From JBDTVS01 sp040007095 (lineage in GTDB: Bacteria > Acidobacteriota > Vicinamibacteria > Vicinamibacterales > CAVVIG01), in NCBI GenBank assembly GCA_040007095.1, contig JBDTVS010000109.1, positions 1 through 7,245 of the forward strand: a stretch of 7,245 nt of DNA, read 5' to 3'. A program made the translations under genes and the position numbers. Below, in pieces: positions 1 to 6,297 of this stretch; position 1 is the first letter of the stretch, and every line of letters starts with the position of its first letter. Below the pieces are notes generated by a model. That model had not been told where the DNA came from and did no database searches. It saw nothing but the letters and a program-made list of their open reading frames with translations.

Positions 1-1172
1 GTCGCCGCACTCGCGAAACCGGCGTGCACGCGCCTGACGCGCCCGTCACGTCCCAAAATGATGGTGGTCGGGTAGACCGCGAAGTTGACCAACTGCGGCA
101 ACTTCTCGACCACCTCAGTGTCCTGGTTGGTGCCCGGCACGAGGATCGGAAAGTCGACGCCGTACCGCTTGATGAAGGCCATCACGCGCGGACGGGCGAC
201 GGAAAGCGTCGCGTCGTTCTCGAAAAAGAGGCCGACGATCTCCACGCCCTTCCCATGGAATTCTCGGTAGAGCTCCATGAGAAACGGCACTTCGTCGTGA
301 CAATTTGGGCACCAGGTGCCGCCGATGGTCAGCACGACCACCCGGCCCTGAAACATCGGATCGGTGTCCCTGACCATCCTCCCGTCGAGATCGGATCCCA
401 AGAAGTGAAAGCGCTCTGTGGGATCCTTCACGTTGGTAAAACGCGACAGGTCGGGCGGCTCGGGAATGCCTTTCGCCCGGGCTTCGTTCGTGCGCGCGGC
501 GCGATAGGTCGACCTTCGGTCGAGCGTCACCCGGAGTGTCCCGTCGGGGTTGAGTTGGGCCTCGAAGAGCAGCGGCCGCTCGCCGGCGAAGTGGCTCATC
601 ACCAGCCGGCCGTCTTGCCAACGGCCGACGAGCGTACCGGTGTCGCCCGACGTTCGTAGAATCGCGCCCGAGACTTCGGCGCCGGACTGCCGAAGGTAGA
701 GCCGCCACGACACGTCAAGCTTCGACCCGTCGTCGGCGGTTCGATACATGGCCCAGTTGCCCTCGACTCGGGGAACCGCGCCCGACGTCGCCGCCACGGG
801 TGCAAACCGTTGCGCACGAAATTCCTGCGGACGGGCGTTCGCACGCTTGTTGCGATAGGTACCGTGGAGCTGATGGCCCTCGAGCGTCGCTTCGAGCGTC
901 GTGTTAAGGAAATCGTAGTCGAGCCTCACCGTGCCGTTCTCGAAGCTCCCCGACGTCGAGCCCACCTTGCGATCCCCCTCAAAGAAGAAGCCTTCGGCGT
1001 TGGGTCCGTTCTGCACGATCTCGAAGCGGAATGGCACATCAGCGTTGTTGGCCACGATGACCGCGTCCCACAAGCCGGTGATGCCGGGCGTCGTCGGCAC
1101 GGCCGTGCGGGAACACCCGGCCGCAGCGGCGACCAGCATCAGCGCGTAGACGTTCACGATCCTGGAGTTCAT
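1..1172 (-). CDS. TlpA-family thiol-disulfide oxidoreductase lipoprotein (3' end outside window)
   Basis: Likely a periplasmic, membrane-anchored thioredoxin-like protein that reduces or exchanges disulfides. The frame runs unbroken from an ATG at 1172 to the window edge (about 390 residues seen). Residues 1-20 form a lipoprotein signal, with an Ala-rich hydrophobic stretch ending in A-A-G-C (Cys20). Residues 30-230 contain two beta-rich segments, each beginning with a G-x-W motif (G-L-W-D near 33; G-N-W-A near 139), which look like a degenerate duplication. The thioredoxin domain follows: T-W-C-P-N-C-H with Trp287, Cys288 and Cys291, a V-G-L-F-F-E-N strand, and a Y-P-T-T motif whose Pro368 is the expected cis-proline. 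W-C-x-x-C plus cis-proline define the redoxin/TlpA family. The N-terminal arrangement resembles acidobacterial TlpA proteins (from memory). The start is set by the signal peptide; no strong ribosome binding site precedes it. Substrate unknown. Confidence 0.88.
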   Translation of the reverse strand, partial: MNSRIVNVYALMLVAAAAGCSRTAVPTTPGITGLWDAVIVANNADVPFRFEIVQNGPNAEGFFFEGDRKVGSTSGSFENGTVRLDYDFLNTTLEATLEGHQLHGTYRNKRANARPQEFRAQRFAPVAATSGAVPRVEGNWAMYRTADDGSKLDVSWRLYLRQSGAEVSGAILRTSGDTGTLVGRWQDGRLVMSHFAGERPLLFEAQLNPDGTLRVTLDRRSTYRAARTNEARAKGIPEPPDLSRFTNVKDPTERFHFLGSDLDGRMVRDTDPMFQGRVVVLTIGGTWCPNCHDEVPFLMELYREFHGKGVEIVGLFFENDATLSVARPRVMAFIKRYGVDFPILVPGTNQDTEVVEKLPQLVNFAVYPTTIILGRDGRVRRVHAGFASAA

Positions 1173-1544
1173 CGCCAGAGTGTGTGGTCAGTGTAGTCCA
1201 GTCCTGCCGCGCGCGCCGTGAAGGCGCGGTAGATTCAGAGGGATTGATCGGAAAGGCGCGGTCCGAAATGCCCACGACCGTTGTGATGCCCGCGAATTCC
1301 AGCGCGTACACGTCCTTTAAGGCGTCCAGGTAGTTCCTCGGAAAACGCGCTGGACGGGAATCGGCCACACGCTCGACCACGCCATGGTCGCGCGTCGCTC
1401 GACGGCTTTCTGCCGCAGGTCTCTGCCCCGGGCTCGCTTGACAGCCGGCGATGCCCGACTCATTATCGGACCGGTCGCCGGATTGATCGGGACCGACGGG
1501 CACGAACGGTGCCCGACCAAGCAGAGCGACACCTGGAGGGACTC
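1173..1544. other. Divergent intergenic region between the TlpA-like and DsrE-like genes
   Basis: Neither strand carries a gene I can name. It contains an 11-bp direct repeat (1241-1251 and 1480-1490) and a GC-only hairpin (1212-1217 with 1223-1228, five-base loop). A TACACT hexamer on the minus strand at 1195-1190 could be a -10 box for the lipoprotein gene, but I see no convincing -35 box. The minus-strand frame at about 1413-1230 has coding-like composition (G/C-rich third positions, mixed second positions) and reads like a hydrophilic protein segment ending in N-P-S-E-S-T. It has no clear start and no recognisable family, so it may be a gene remnant or chance. Confidence 0.5.
1241..1490. 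repeat. 11-bp direct repeat GGATTGATCGG, two copies
   Basis: Two identical copies of GGATTGATCGG lie at 1241-1251 and 1480-1490, 239 bp start to start, within the divergent intergenic region. Flanking bases differ (G versus C before, A versus G after), so the identity is exactly 11 bp. They may be a pair of regulator sites, the ends of an inserted or rearranged segment, or coincidence. Confidence 0.5.
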
Positions 1545-2186
1545 GTGGACAGGCAACACATGAAGCAACGGCGGGCGATCATTACGGGCCTTGGCGCGGT
1601 GGCCGCGGCCGGTGCGCTGGGCGCGGGTTCAGCGGAAGCACAGGGTGTGTCGTCCGACTCGTTCACGCCGATGCTGCACCCCCAGGATGAGTGGATGTCG
1701 GCGATGAGAGGCAAGCATCGCATCGTGCTCGACGTGACATCGCCAACGGGCGTCCCGGACGCCATCCGGTTCGCCAGCAACCTGCTGACCGGCCACAAGA
1801 ACGGGTGGGGCGTCGAGGAGTCGGACGTGGCCGTGCTCGCCTGCCTCCGTCATGGGGCCACTCCCTTCGGCTATACCGACGCGATCTGGGCGAAGTACGG
1901 CAAGACGATCGACACGAAGGCGACGCCATCTCCCACGAGGAACCCTTACAACTCGGGTGAACCGACGCAGCTCGCGGCTCTTGCCAAGCGCGGCGTGCAG
2001 TTCATGGTGTGCGGGACGGCCAGCCGCGGGCTGGCGACCCGCATGGCGGGACCAGGCGGCGACGTGGACGGCATCCTCGCGGAAATGGGCGCCAACCTGA
2101 TTCCCAGCGCGCGGATCGTGCCGGCCGGTGTTGTCGCCGTCGTGCACGCACAGGAGCGCCGGTTCGCCCTGGTGTCGGTCGGATGA
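1545..2186 (+). CDS. Exported DsrE/DsrF-like (sulfurtransferase-fold) protein
   Basis: Predicted secreted protein of 213 residues with a DsrE-like fold, the family of small sulfur-relay and persulfide-carrying proteins. I favour the GTG at 1545, because a GGAGG at 1535-1539 sits five bases upstream. An ATG at 1560 (beginning M-K-Q-R-R) and an ATG at 1509 are in-frame alternatives. Residues 1-34 form a signal peptide with R-R at 9-10, a Gly/Ala-rich hydrophobic core and an A-E-A-Q cleavage-like end, so Tat or Sec export is plausible. The mature part shows a first strand H-R-I-V-L-D-V, a helix with P-D-A-I-R-F-A, an A-C-L-R-H-G segment (Cys100), and F-M-V-C-G-T (Cys156). Cys156 is the position where DsrE-type proteins usually carry the reactive cysteine. 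It lies divergently from the TlpA-like lipoprotein, so both may act on periplasmic thiols; this is inference. Substrate and partner are unknown. Confidence 0.8.
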   Translation: MDRQHMKQRRAIITGLGAVAAAGALGAGSAEAQGVSSDSFTPMLHPQDEWMSAMRGKHRIVLDVTSPTGVPDAIRFASNLLTGHKNGWGVEESDVAVLACLRHGATPFGYTDAIWAKYGKTIDTKATPSPTRNPYNSGEPTQLAALAKRGVQFMVCGTASRGLATRMAGPGGDVDGILAEMGANLIPSARIVPAGVVAVVHAQERRFALVSVG

Positions 2187-2635
2187 GCGCAACGCGACGA
2201 CGGACGGGCATCGGATAGGAGCTGGCCGGACACGTCTCGCGAACTCGTCATCAACTTCACTGTGACACGTCGCAGTCGGTCGCAACGGCCTCCACGGATA
2301 GGTCGTTGAATCCGCTGATCTCGACACCCTGCCATTCGGCAATCCGGTAACGCGCTATGCCGCGACCTCGACACGCGGCCGCAGCCCGGGCACGCCGCAT
2401 GAGAGGGGCCGTCCGCCCTCACGATCTAGTCGGCGCCCTTTGTTGGACATCTGTCAGGCTGAGCAAGGACGAGCGAGGCAGCAACTCTTGACAGGGAACG
2501 ACTTGGGCATGGTCCCCCACGGCCCGATTTGCAACGGGAACGAGTCAGAACCTTCATTTCGGAGAACGGAGCTGCGGTATTCGTCCCTCGCGGGTATTTC
2601 GGACTCGCCGTTCCGAACGCGACCGAAGGCATGGG
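2187..2635. other. Stretch without a convincing gene
   Basis: I find no gene I can support here. On the minus strand, 2400-2257 encodes a 47-codon frame starting with ATG whose second half reads like a protein C-terminus (E-W-Q-G-V-E-I-S-G-F near its middle, ending V-S-Q). It has no recognisable family and no good ribosome binding site. Two frames at 2426-2697 on opposite strands lack domain signatures. A 6-bp inverted repeat (CTGTCA 2451-2456, TGACAG 2489-2494) is present but unremarkable. Like the adjacent region, this may be decayed sequence. Confidence 0.4.
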
Positions 2636-2887
2636 CTACGAGACCGTTAGGTTCGGGAAGCCGTAGGACGTGTTACGAACCTGGGGTGCATCGTTAAGGG
2701 CCAGGTTGAAATACGCCGCAACAATGTTGAACCAGGACGTCGCCGGCATACGGGCAGCCACCGCAATTTTTTGTTCGCGGCGCACGATCTGCCATGTCTG
2801 TCGATCACCTGTCGATGTTGAGCGTCGGATGTCTTCGATTTCACCCAGAAGCCTCGCCGCACTGGACGATTTCCGACCCTGGTTGAT
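2636..2887 (-). pseudogene. Unassigned coding-like fragment, 5'-truncated
   Basis: An open stretch of 83 codons runs between a TGA at 2890-2888 and a TAG at 2638-2636. It has protein-like composition: an amphipathic, acidic/basic part (L-L-G-E-I-E-D-I-R-R), a W-Q-I-V-R-R-E-Q segment, then a more hydrophobic end (W-F-N-I-V-A-A-Y-F-N-L-A-L). No start codon precedes the conserved-looking part, and the same frame continues upstream past the TGA. This suggests the C-terminal piece of a broken gene, possibly the end of the HsdR-like remnant directly upstream on the same strand. I cannot name a family. It could still be a chance open frame. Confidence 0.35.
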
Positions 2888-3002
2888 TCAAGAAGCGGCG
2901 TAAATCGCGAGGGCTTCGCCACTATTTCGCTCCCCTCGCGACGCGACCGATACTCGGGCGGCCAGCGTACGCATTCAGGCATACGAGGCCCCGCTATCCG
3001 CG

Positions 3003-3374
3003 GGTGCTCTCGGACGGCGACCGGATCTCGCTGATGTGAAACACCACAAGTCGCCGCCCATTGCAGAGCCCTTAGAACTCGACACGCGGATATCAGGATG
3101 AATGGCACAGCTGGACGCCTGCTCCGCGTTCTTGCCAGAAGTGATGATTTATCCCGGAGCCTTTGCGTCGAGAATCCACGCGTTGCTGCCATCGCGCTGC
3201 AGCAGGTAGTCGGGAATGATGGCGCTTCTTTGCCGTCCCGATATACACGAATGGATGCGTTAGCGGGCGACTCCTGATGATTCTGTGCGGCAGTGCGGCG
3301 GCGTAGCCCAAGGCCGCCAGCAGCGGGACGACGATCTCCTCGCGGACTGACTCCTCCCGGACATCCGGAATCGG
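3003..3374 (-). pseudogene. Decayed type I restriction HsdR N-terminal-domain-like gene
   Basis: A nuclease-domain gene broken by frameshifts and stops. Reading downward: from 3374 one frame gives P-I-P-D-V-R-E-E-S-V-R-E-E-I followed by V-P-L-L-A-A-L-G-Y and H-P-F-V-Y-I-G. At about 3220 the sense moves to a second frame, giving I-P-D-Y-L-L and then W-I-L-D-A-K-A-P-G. That D-A-K is the D-x-K/E-x-K-type core of the HsdR_N PD-(D/E)XK fold. A TAA at 3151-3149 follows, where a Glu would be expected. The same frame then gives S-G-K-N-A-E-Q-A and A-I-H-P-D-I-R-V. Near 3080 the sense returns to the first frame with V-E-F, a stop at 3074-3072, and L-C-N-G-R-R-L-V-V-F-H-I-S-E. The homology assignment is by pattern memory. 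The ordered motifs across shifts make decay much more likely than a chance match. No functional product is expected. Confidence 0.7.
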
Positions 3375-3433
3375 TTGTCATCCAGCACGATGCGCCCGGG
3401 CTCGACAAAGAGTGCTGCCTTCATTTTGGCCAT
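3360..3433 (-). pseudogene. 5' stub of a zinc-type alcohol dehydrogenase gene
   Basis: An ATG at 3433 preceded by GGAG (3444-3441, seven-base spacer) begins M-A-K-M-K-A-A-L-F-V-E-P-G-R-I-V-L-D-D. This is the typical start of medium-chain zinc-dependent alcohol dehydrogenases, which usually continue K-P-I-P-D-V-G-P. Here one base appears lost in the expected Lys codon. The P-I-P-D-V that follows in the shifted frame leads into an HsdR-like sequence instead of the dehydrogenase catalytic domain. About 320 residues of the expected enzyme, including all zinc and NAD(P)-binding motifs, are absent. It lies 63 bp downstream of ftsH on the same strand, so it was probably once the next gene of that unit. 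The intact start region and ribosome binding site mean the stub may still be translated into a short nonsense peptide. Confidence 0.7.
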
Positions 3434-3496
3434 GTGGTTTCTCCGTTTGTGACCCACAAGACGGGACCGCCAGGCCTAGCAGGGGCGTGACTGTCG

Positions 3497-5389
3497 TCAG
3501 GTCTGCGGAGCGACTGGCAAGGACCGACGGGGTCCGTCGACCGCCGCGGCGATCGCGCTGCCTTCGGTGGCCGCGCCCGATGTCAGCGCCTCACGCAGGG
3601 CCCTGAGCTCGGGCTCGTTCAATGTCTCCTTCTCCAGCAGTTGTTTCGCCCCCGTTTCGAGCACGTCGCGCCGGCCGGTGAGTAGCGTCACCGCGCGCTC
3701 GAAGGCGCCACTGACGATGTCGCGTACCGCGCAGTCGATCTCGCGTGCCGTCTCTTCGCTGAACGTCCGCTCCTGCAAGGTGGGCCCGCTGTTGCTGAAG
3801 AAGGACTGGCGTTCCTCCTCGTACACCACGTTGCCGAGCTTCTCGTGCATGCCGTAGCGCATGACGATCGCCCGCGCGATCGAGGTCACCTTCTGCAGGT
3901 CGTCGGACGCGCCGGTCGACACCTCGCCGAACACGATGTGCTCCGCGGCGCGGCCGCCGAGGAGCACCTGCATCTTGTTGTCCAGCTCCTGGCGTGTCAT
4001 CAGGAAGCGATCCTCCGTGGGCCGCTGGATGGTGTAGCCCAAGGCGCCGATGCCACGCGGAATGATGGAGACTTTGTGCACCGCATCGGTCCCCGGCAGC
4101 GACAGCGCCACCAACGCGTGACCCAGTTCGTGGTAGGCCACGACGCGCCGCTCGTGCGGGTTGAGCAGGCGATTCCTCTTCTCCAGGCCGGCGACGATGC
4201 GCTCCACCGCCACCGTGAAGTCATCCAGCGTCACCGCCTCGGCGCCTCGGCGCGTCGCCGCCAGCGCCGCCTCGTTACACAAGTTGGCCAGGTCGGCACC
4301 CGAGAAGCCAGGCGTCAGTTCGGCCACCTGCTCCAGGGCTACGCCGACCGCGAGCTTGATCTTGCGTGCATGGACCTTCAGGATGGCCACCCGCCCGAGC
4401 CGGTCGGGCCGGTCCACCAGCACTTGGCGGTCGAAGCGGCCGGCGCGCAGCAAGGCCGCATCCAGCACTTCGGGCCGGTTGGTGGCTGCCAACAGCACCA
4501 AGCCGGAACTGGGGTCGAAGCCATCCATCTCGGCCAGTAACTGGTTGAGCGTCTGCTCTTTCTCGTCGTGGCCGCCGATGCCAGGTGCGCCCCGTGCGCG
4601 GCCGAGCGAATCGAGCTCGTCGATGAAGATGATAGCGGGTGCCTTCTGACGCGCCTGTTCGAACAGATCGCGCACCCGCGCGGCACCCACGCCGACGAAC
4701 ATCTCGACGAACTGGGACCCGGAGATGCTGAAGAACGGTACGCCCGCCTCGCCGGCCACCGCACGCGCCAGCATGGTCTTGCCGGTGCCGGGCGGGCCCA
4801 CCAGCAAGACGCCGCGCGGCATGCGCCCGCCGAGGCGTCCGAACTCCTTGGGGTCCTTGAGAAACCCGATCACCTCCTGCAACTCGGCCTTGGCCTCATC
4901 GACACCGGCCACATCGTCGAAGCTGGTCTTGATGTCGGTCTCGACGTAAATCTTGGCCTTGCTCTTGCCAATGGATAGAAAGCCTCCGCCCATGCCCTGC
5001 TTCTCGGCGAACTTGCGCATCGCGAACATCCAGATACCCACGAATATCAGGACCGGCAGGACCCACGACAGGATGTCGCGCAGGAACGTGCTCTCTATCA
5101 CGCCGTTGAACGTGACGTTGTATTGCCCGAGATCGTTGGCCAGCGACGGGTCAACACGCGTCGCGACGAACTCCTTCTTGCCATCCGGCAACGCTTGTTT
5201 CAGCGTGCCCCTGACGTGGCTGTCGGTGATCGAGATGTCTTCGATCTTCCCTTCCTTGAGCAGCGTCTGGAACTGGCTGTAGGGAATGAGGTTCGCTGCC
5301 TGCGACTGCAGATACAGGCCGTGCAGGACGTTGACAGCGACAAGGGCCACCATGACGTACCAGAGGCTGAACTGCGTGCGCTTCTTCAT
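3497..5389 (-). CDS. ftsH: ATP-dependent zinc metalloprotease FtsH (accessory-type copy)
   Basis: Membrane-bound AAA+ protease that extracts and degrades misfolded or regulated proteins using ATP. The ATG at 5389 (M-K-K-R-T-Q-F, 630 residues) overlaps the upstream gene's stop as ATGA; an in-frame ATG at 5407 would add six residues. Transmembrane segments lie at about residues 8-27 and 106-124, with a periplasmic domain between them. The AAA domain has Walker A G-P-P-G-T-G-K-T (198-205), the pore motif M-F-V-G (230-233), Walker B I-I-F-I-D-E-L-D (253-260), and R-A-G-R-F-D-R with arginine fingers at 315 and 318. The peptidase has the zinc motif H-E-L-G-H (420-424), and Asp497 is the likely third ligand. 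Length matches the family (E. coli 644), and all key residues are present. R-A-G-R in place of the usual R-P-G-R, and the G-G-H-D-E-K-E-Q-T-L-N-Q-L-L loop, resemble the FtsH copies of transmissible stress-tolerance loci (from memory). Confidence 0.96.
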   Translation of the reverse strand: MKKRTQFSLWYVMVALVAVNVLHGLYLQSQAANLIPYSQFQTLLKEGKIEDISITDSHVRGTLKQALPDGKKEFVATRVDPSLANDLGQYNVTFNGVIESTFLRDILSWVLPVLIFVGIWMFAMRKFAEKQGMGGGFLSIGKSKAKIYVETDIKTSFDDVAGVDEAKAELQEVIGFLKDPKEFGRLGGRMPRGVLLVGPPGTGKTMLARAVAGEAGVPFFSISGSQFVEMFVGVGAARVRDLFEQARQKAPAIIFIDELDSLGRARGAPGIGGHDEKEQTLNQLLAEMDGFDPSSGLVLLAATNRPEVLDAALLRAGRFDRQVLVDRPDRLGRVAILKVHARKIKLAVGVALEQVAELTPGFSGADLANLCNEAALAATRRGAEAVTLDDFTVAVERIVAGLEKRNRLLNPHERRVVAYHELGHALVALSLPGTDAVHKVSIIPRGIGALGYTIQRPTEDRFLMTRQELDNKMQVLLGGRAAEHIVFGEVSTGASDDLQKVTSIARAIVMRYGMHEKLGNVVYEEERQSFFSNSGPTLQERTFSEETAREIDCAVRDIVSGAFERAVTLLTGRRDVLETGAKQLLEKETLNEPELRALREALTSGAATEGSAIAAAVDGPRRSLPVAPQT

Positions 5390-5700
5390 GATCCCCTTGT
5401 CCCCCATTCAGCCTTCGTCGGCTTGCATGCCGGCTTCAACTCCGCAATACGTGCCCGCTGGCGAGCCAAGCGTTCAGCCGCAGGTGCCAGCCTGAAGCTG
5501 AACGAGAGCGGATTGAACCGGTCCATGCATCCGTTCGGTTCGTTCAGGTGCCGAAAGAGACTCTGCCTGATGTCGTCGCTTTCGCCAACCCAGACCCATC
5601 GTGTCGAGGTGGAGATCGTATACACGCCAGAGGCATCCGGGGCCTTCTCGCGAACGGCCGCGAACGTGAGCGGGTAGGTTTCGCCTTCCTCATACGCCAT
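5386..5700 (-). CDS. Small GIY-YIG-like superfamily protein
   Basis: A 104-residue protein. The ATG at 5700 has AGAGG (5711-5707) six bases upstream, better than the longer frame reaching 5814. The motif series suits a compact GIY-YIG fold: G-V-Y at 25-27, W-V-G at 37-39 in place of Y-I-G, then E-S-D-D-I-R-Q-S-L-F-R-H-L, where Arg45 matches the catalytic arginine. Near the end, R-Q-R-A-R-I-A-E-L-K-P resembles the final helix (typically E-x-x-L-I-x-x-L-K-P), but the metal-binding Glu position appears to be Gln. If so, nuclease activity may be lost and the protein may only bind nucleic acid or a partner. Its TGA overlaps the FtsH start as ATGA, suggesting translational coupling. The link between a GIY-YIG-like protein and FtsH is unexplained. 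Family membership is by motif reading only. Confidence 0.72.
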   Translation of the reverse strand: MAYEEGETYPLTFAAVREKAPDASGVYTISTSTRWVWVGESDDIRQSLFRHLNEPNGCMDRFNPLSFSFRLAPAAERLARQRARIAELKPACKPTKAEWGTRGS

Positions 5701-5760
5701 CGCGTGCCTCTGCCGAAGTCGTGACGCACGCCAACAACGCCCCGGACTCCTGTGCTTCGC

Positions 5761-5796
5761 CAGAATCAGTGCGACAGTCGTCTCCGGTTGATTCTG
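5761..5796. promoter_or_regulatory. Inverted repeat upstream of the GIY-YIG/ftsH unit
   Basis: CAGAATCA (5761-5768) and TGATTCTG (5789-5796) are perfect 8-bp inverted copies separated by 20 bp. Inside lies a smaller symmetry, CGAC-A-GTCG (5772-5780). The block sits 61 bp upstream of the GIY-YIG-like start and 27 bp before the integrase-fragment ATG. It could be an operator for a dimeric regulator, or part of the mobile-element end. There is no T-run, so a terminator is unlikely. Confidence 0.4.
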
Positions 5797-5822
5797 TGAC
5801 CAGTCGCGCGTCACGATACCTC

Positions 5823-6038
5823 ATGTTGACCGGGCTCGTCGCGGTGTGTCGCTCGCTCGCGCATATCAGCGGCGGACACCGCGCAGTCGCACTCGAGAAC
5901 GTGGCGCTCCGTCAGCAGTTGGCGGTGTTCAAGCGCACGGGCACACGTCCTCAACTCCGGACTGGCGATCGGCTGTTTTGGGTCTGGCTCTCCGAGGCCT
6001 TGCAGGACTGGCGCGCGGCCTTGGTTGTCGTACATCCT
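5823..6038 (+). pseudogene. N-terminal fragment of an integrase-core (rve) transposase
   Basis: From the ATG at 5823 the frame reads like the N-terminus of the long DDE integrase-core transposases: A-L-E-N-V-A-L-R-Q-Q-L-A-V-F-K-R (about residues 23-38), then D-R-L-F-W-V-W-L-S (49-57), D-W-R (62-64) and A-L-V-V-V-H-P. Intact members continue with a T-V-x-R-W-H-R segment and a DDE catalytic core. Here the similarity stops at about 6038, and the open frame runs on to 6368 through sequence antisense to a response-regulator gene. No catalytic residues are present, so this is a non-functional remnant. No terminal inverted repeat could be assigned with confidence. Confidence 0.78.
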
Positions 6039-6287
6039 CTTTGCACGCTTATCGCCGCGCAGTCGAGCGCTCAACTCGACGCCATCCATACTGCCAGCGC
6101 GCAGGATGCCCGTCACGATGACGTCTGCTTTGGGTGCCGCCGACCGTGCATCCCAGGCGTTCGAGACAGCAATCACCGCGAGTCCGTGACAGGACGAGAA
6201 TGCCCGATACATGTGCAGCCGGTCGTCCGAGGGCTGAACGAGCAGGAACACGGCGCTGTCGCGCGTCGTCCTCGTAAGCTGGCGCAT
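6033..6287 (-). pseudogene. Response-regulator receiver domain, truncated at its 3' end
   Basis: From an ATG at 6287, 85 residues match a single-domain receiver protein: a first strand F-L-L-V-Q-P-S-D-D (acidic pair Asp21-Asp22), a helix, the strand L-A-V-I-A-V-S-N, then D-V-I-V-T-G-I-L, G-S-M-D-G-V-E-L and D-K-R-A-K-R-M. A receiver domain should continue with a strand such as P-I-I-V-L-T-A and a conserved Lys-Pro, giving about 120 residues. Here the sequence switches after 6033 to the antisense of an integrase fragment. The frame stays open to 5811 but loses similarity. The position where the phosphorylated Asp is expected appears to be Gly60, so even the intact ancestor may have been an atypical receiver. 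A truncated receiver lacking its last strands is unlikely to fold. Confidence 0.75.
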
Positions 6288-6297
6288 CGTGTATCGT

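Noticed and set aside
24..659. Plus-strand open frame of 211 codons
   Set aside because: It is antisense to the TlpA-like gene, whose minus-strand frame has a clear W-C-P-N-C motif and lipoprotein signal.
1629..2342. Minus-strand open frame of 237 codons
   Set aside because: It is antisense to the DsrE-like gene and shows no domain features.
2767..2772. T6 run as a possible terminator
   Set aside because: The stem before it is weak (CCGC/GCGG encloses the run itself), and it lies within a coding-like minus-strand frame.
2670..2903. Plus-strand open frame ending in a D-D-F-R-P-W-L segment
   Set aside because: No start signal or family. The opposite strand carries a better coding-like frame and the ordered HsdR-like remnant.
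3845..4540. Plus-strand open frame of 231 codons, and a second at 4161-4649
   Set aside because: Both are antisense to the AAA and protease domains of ftsH and are explained by its high GC third positions.
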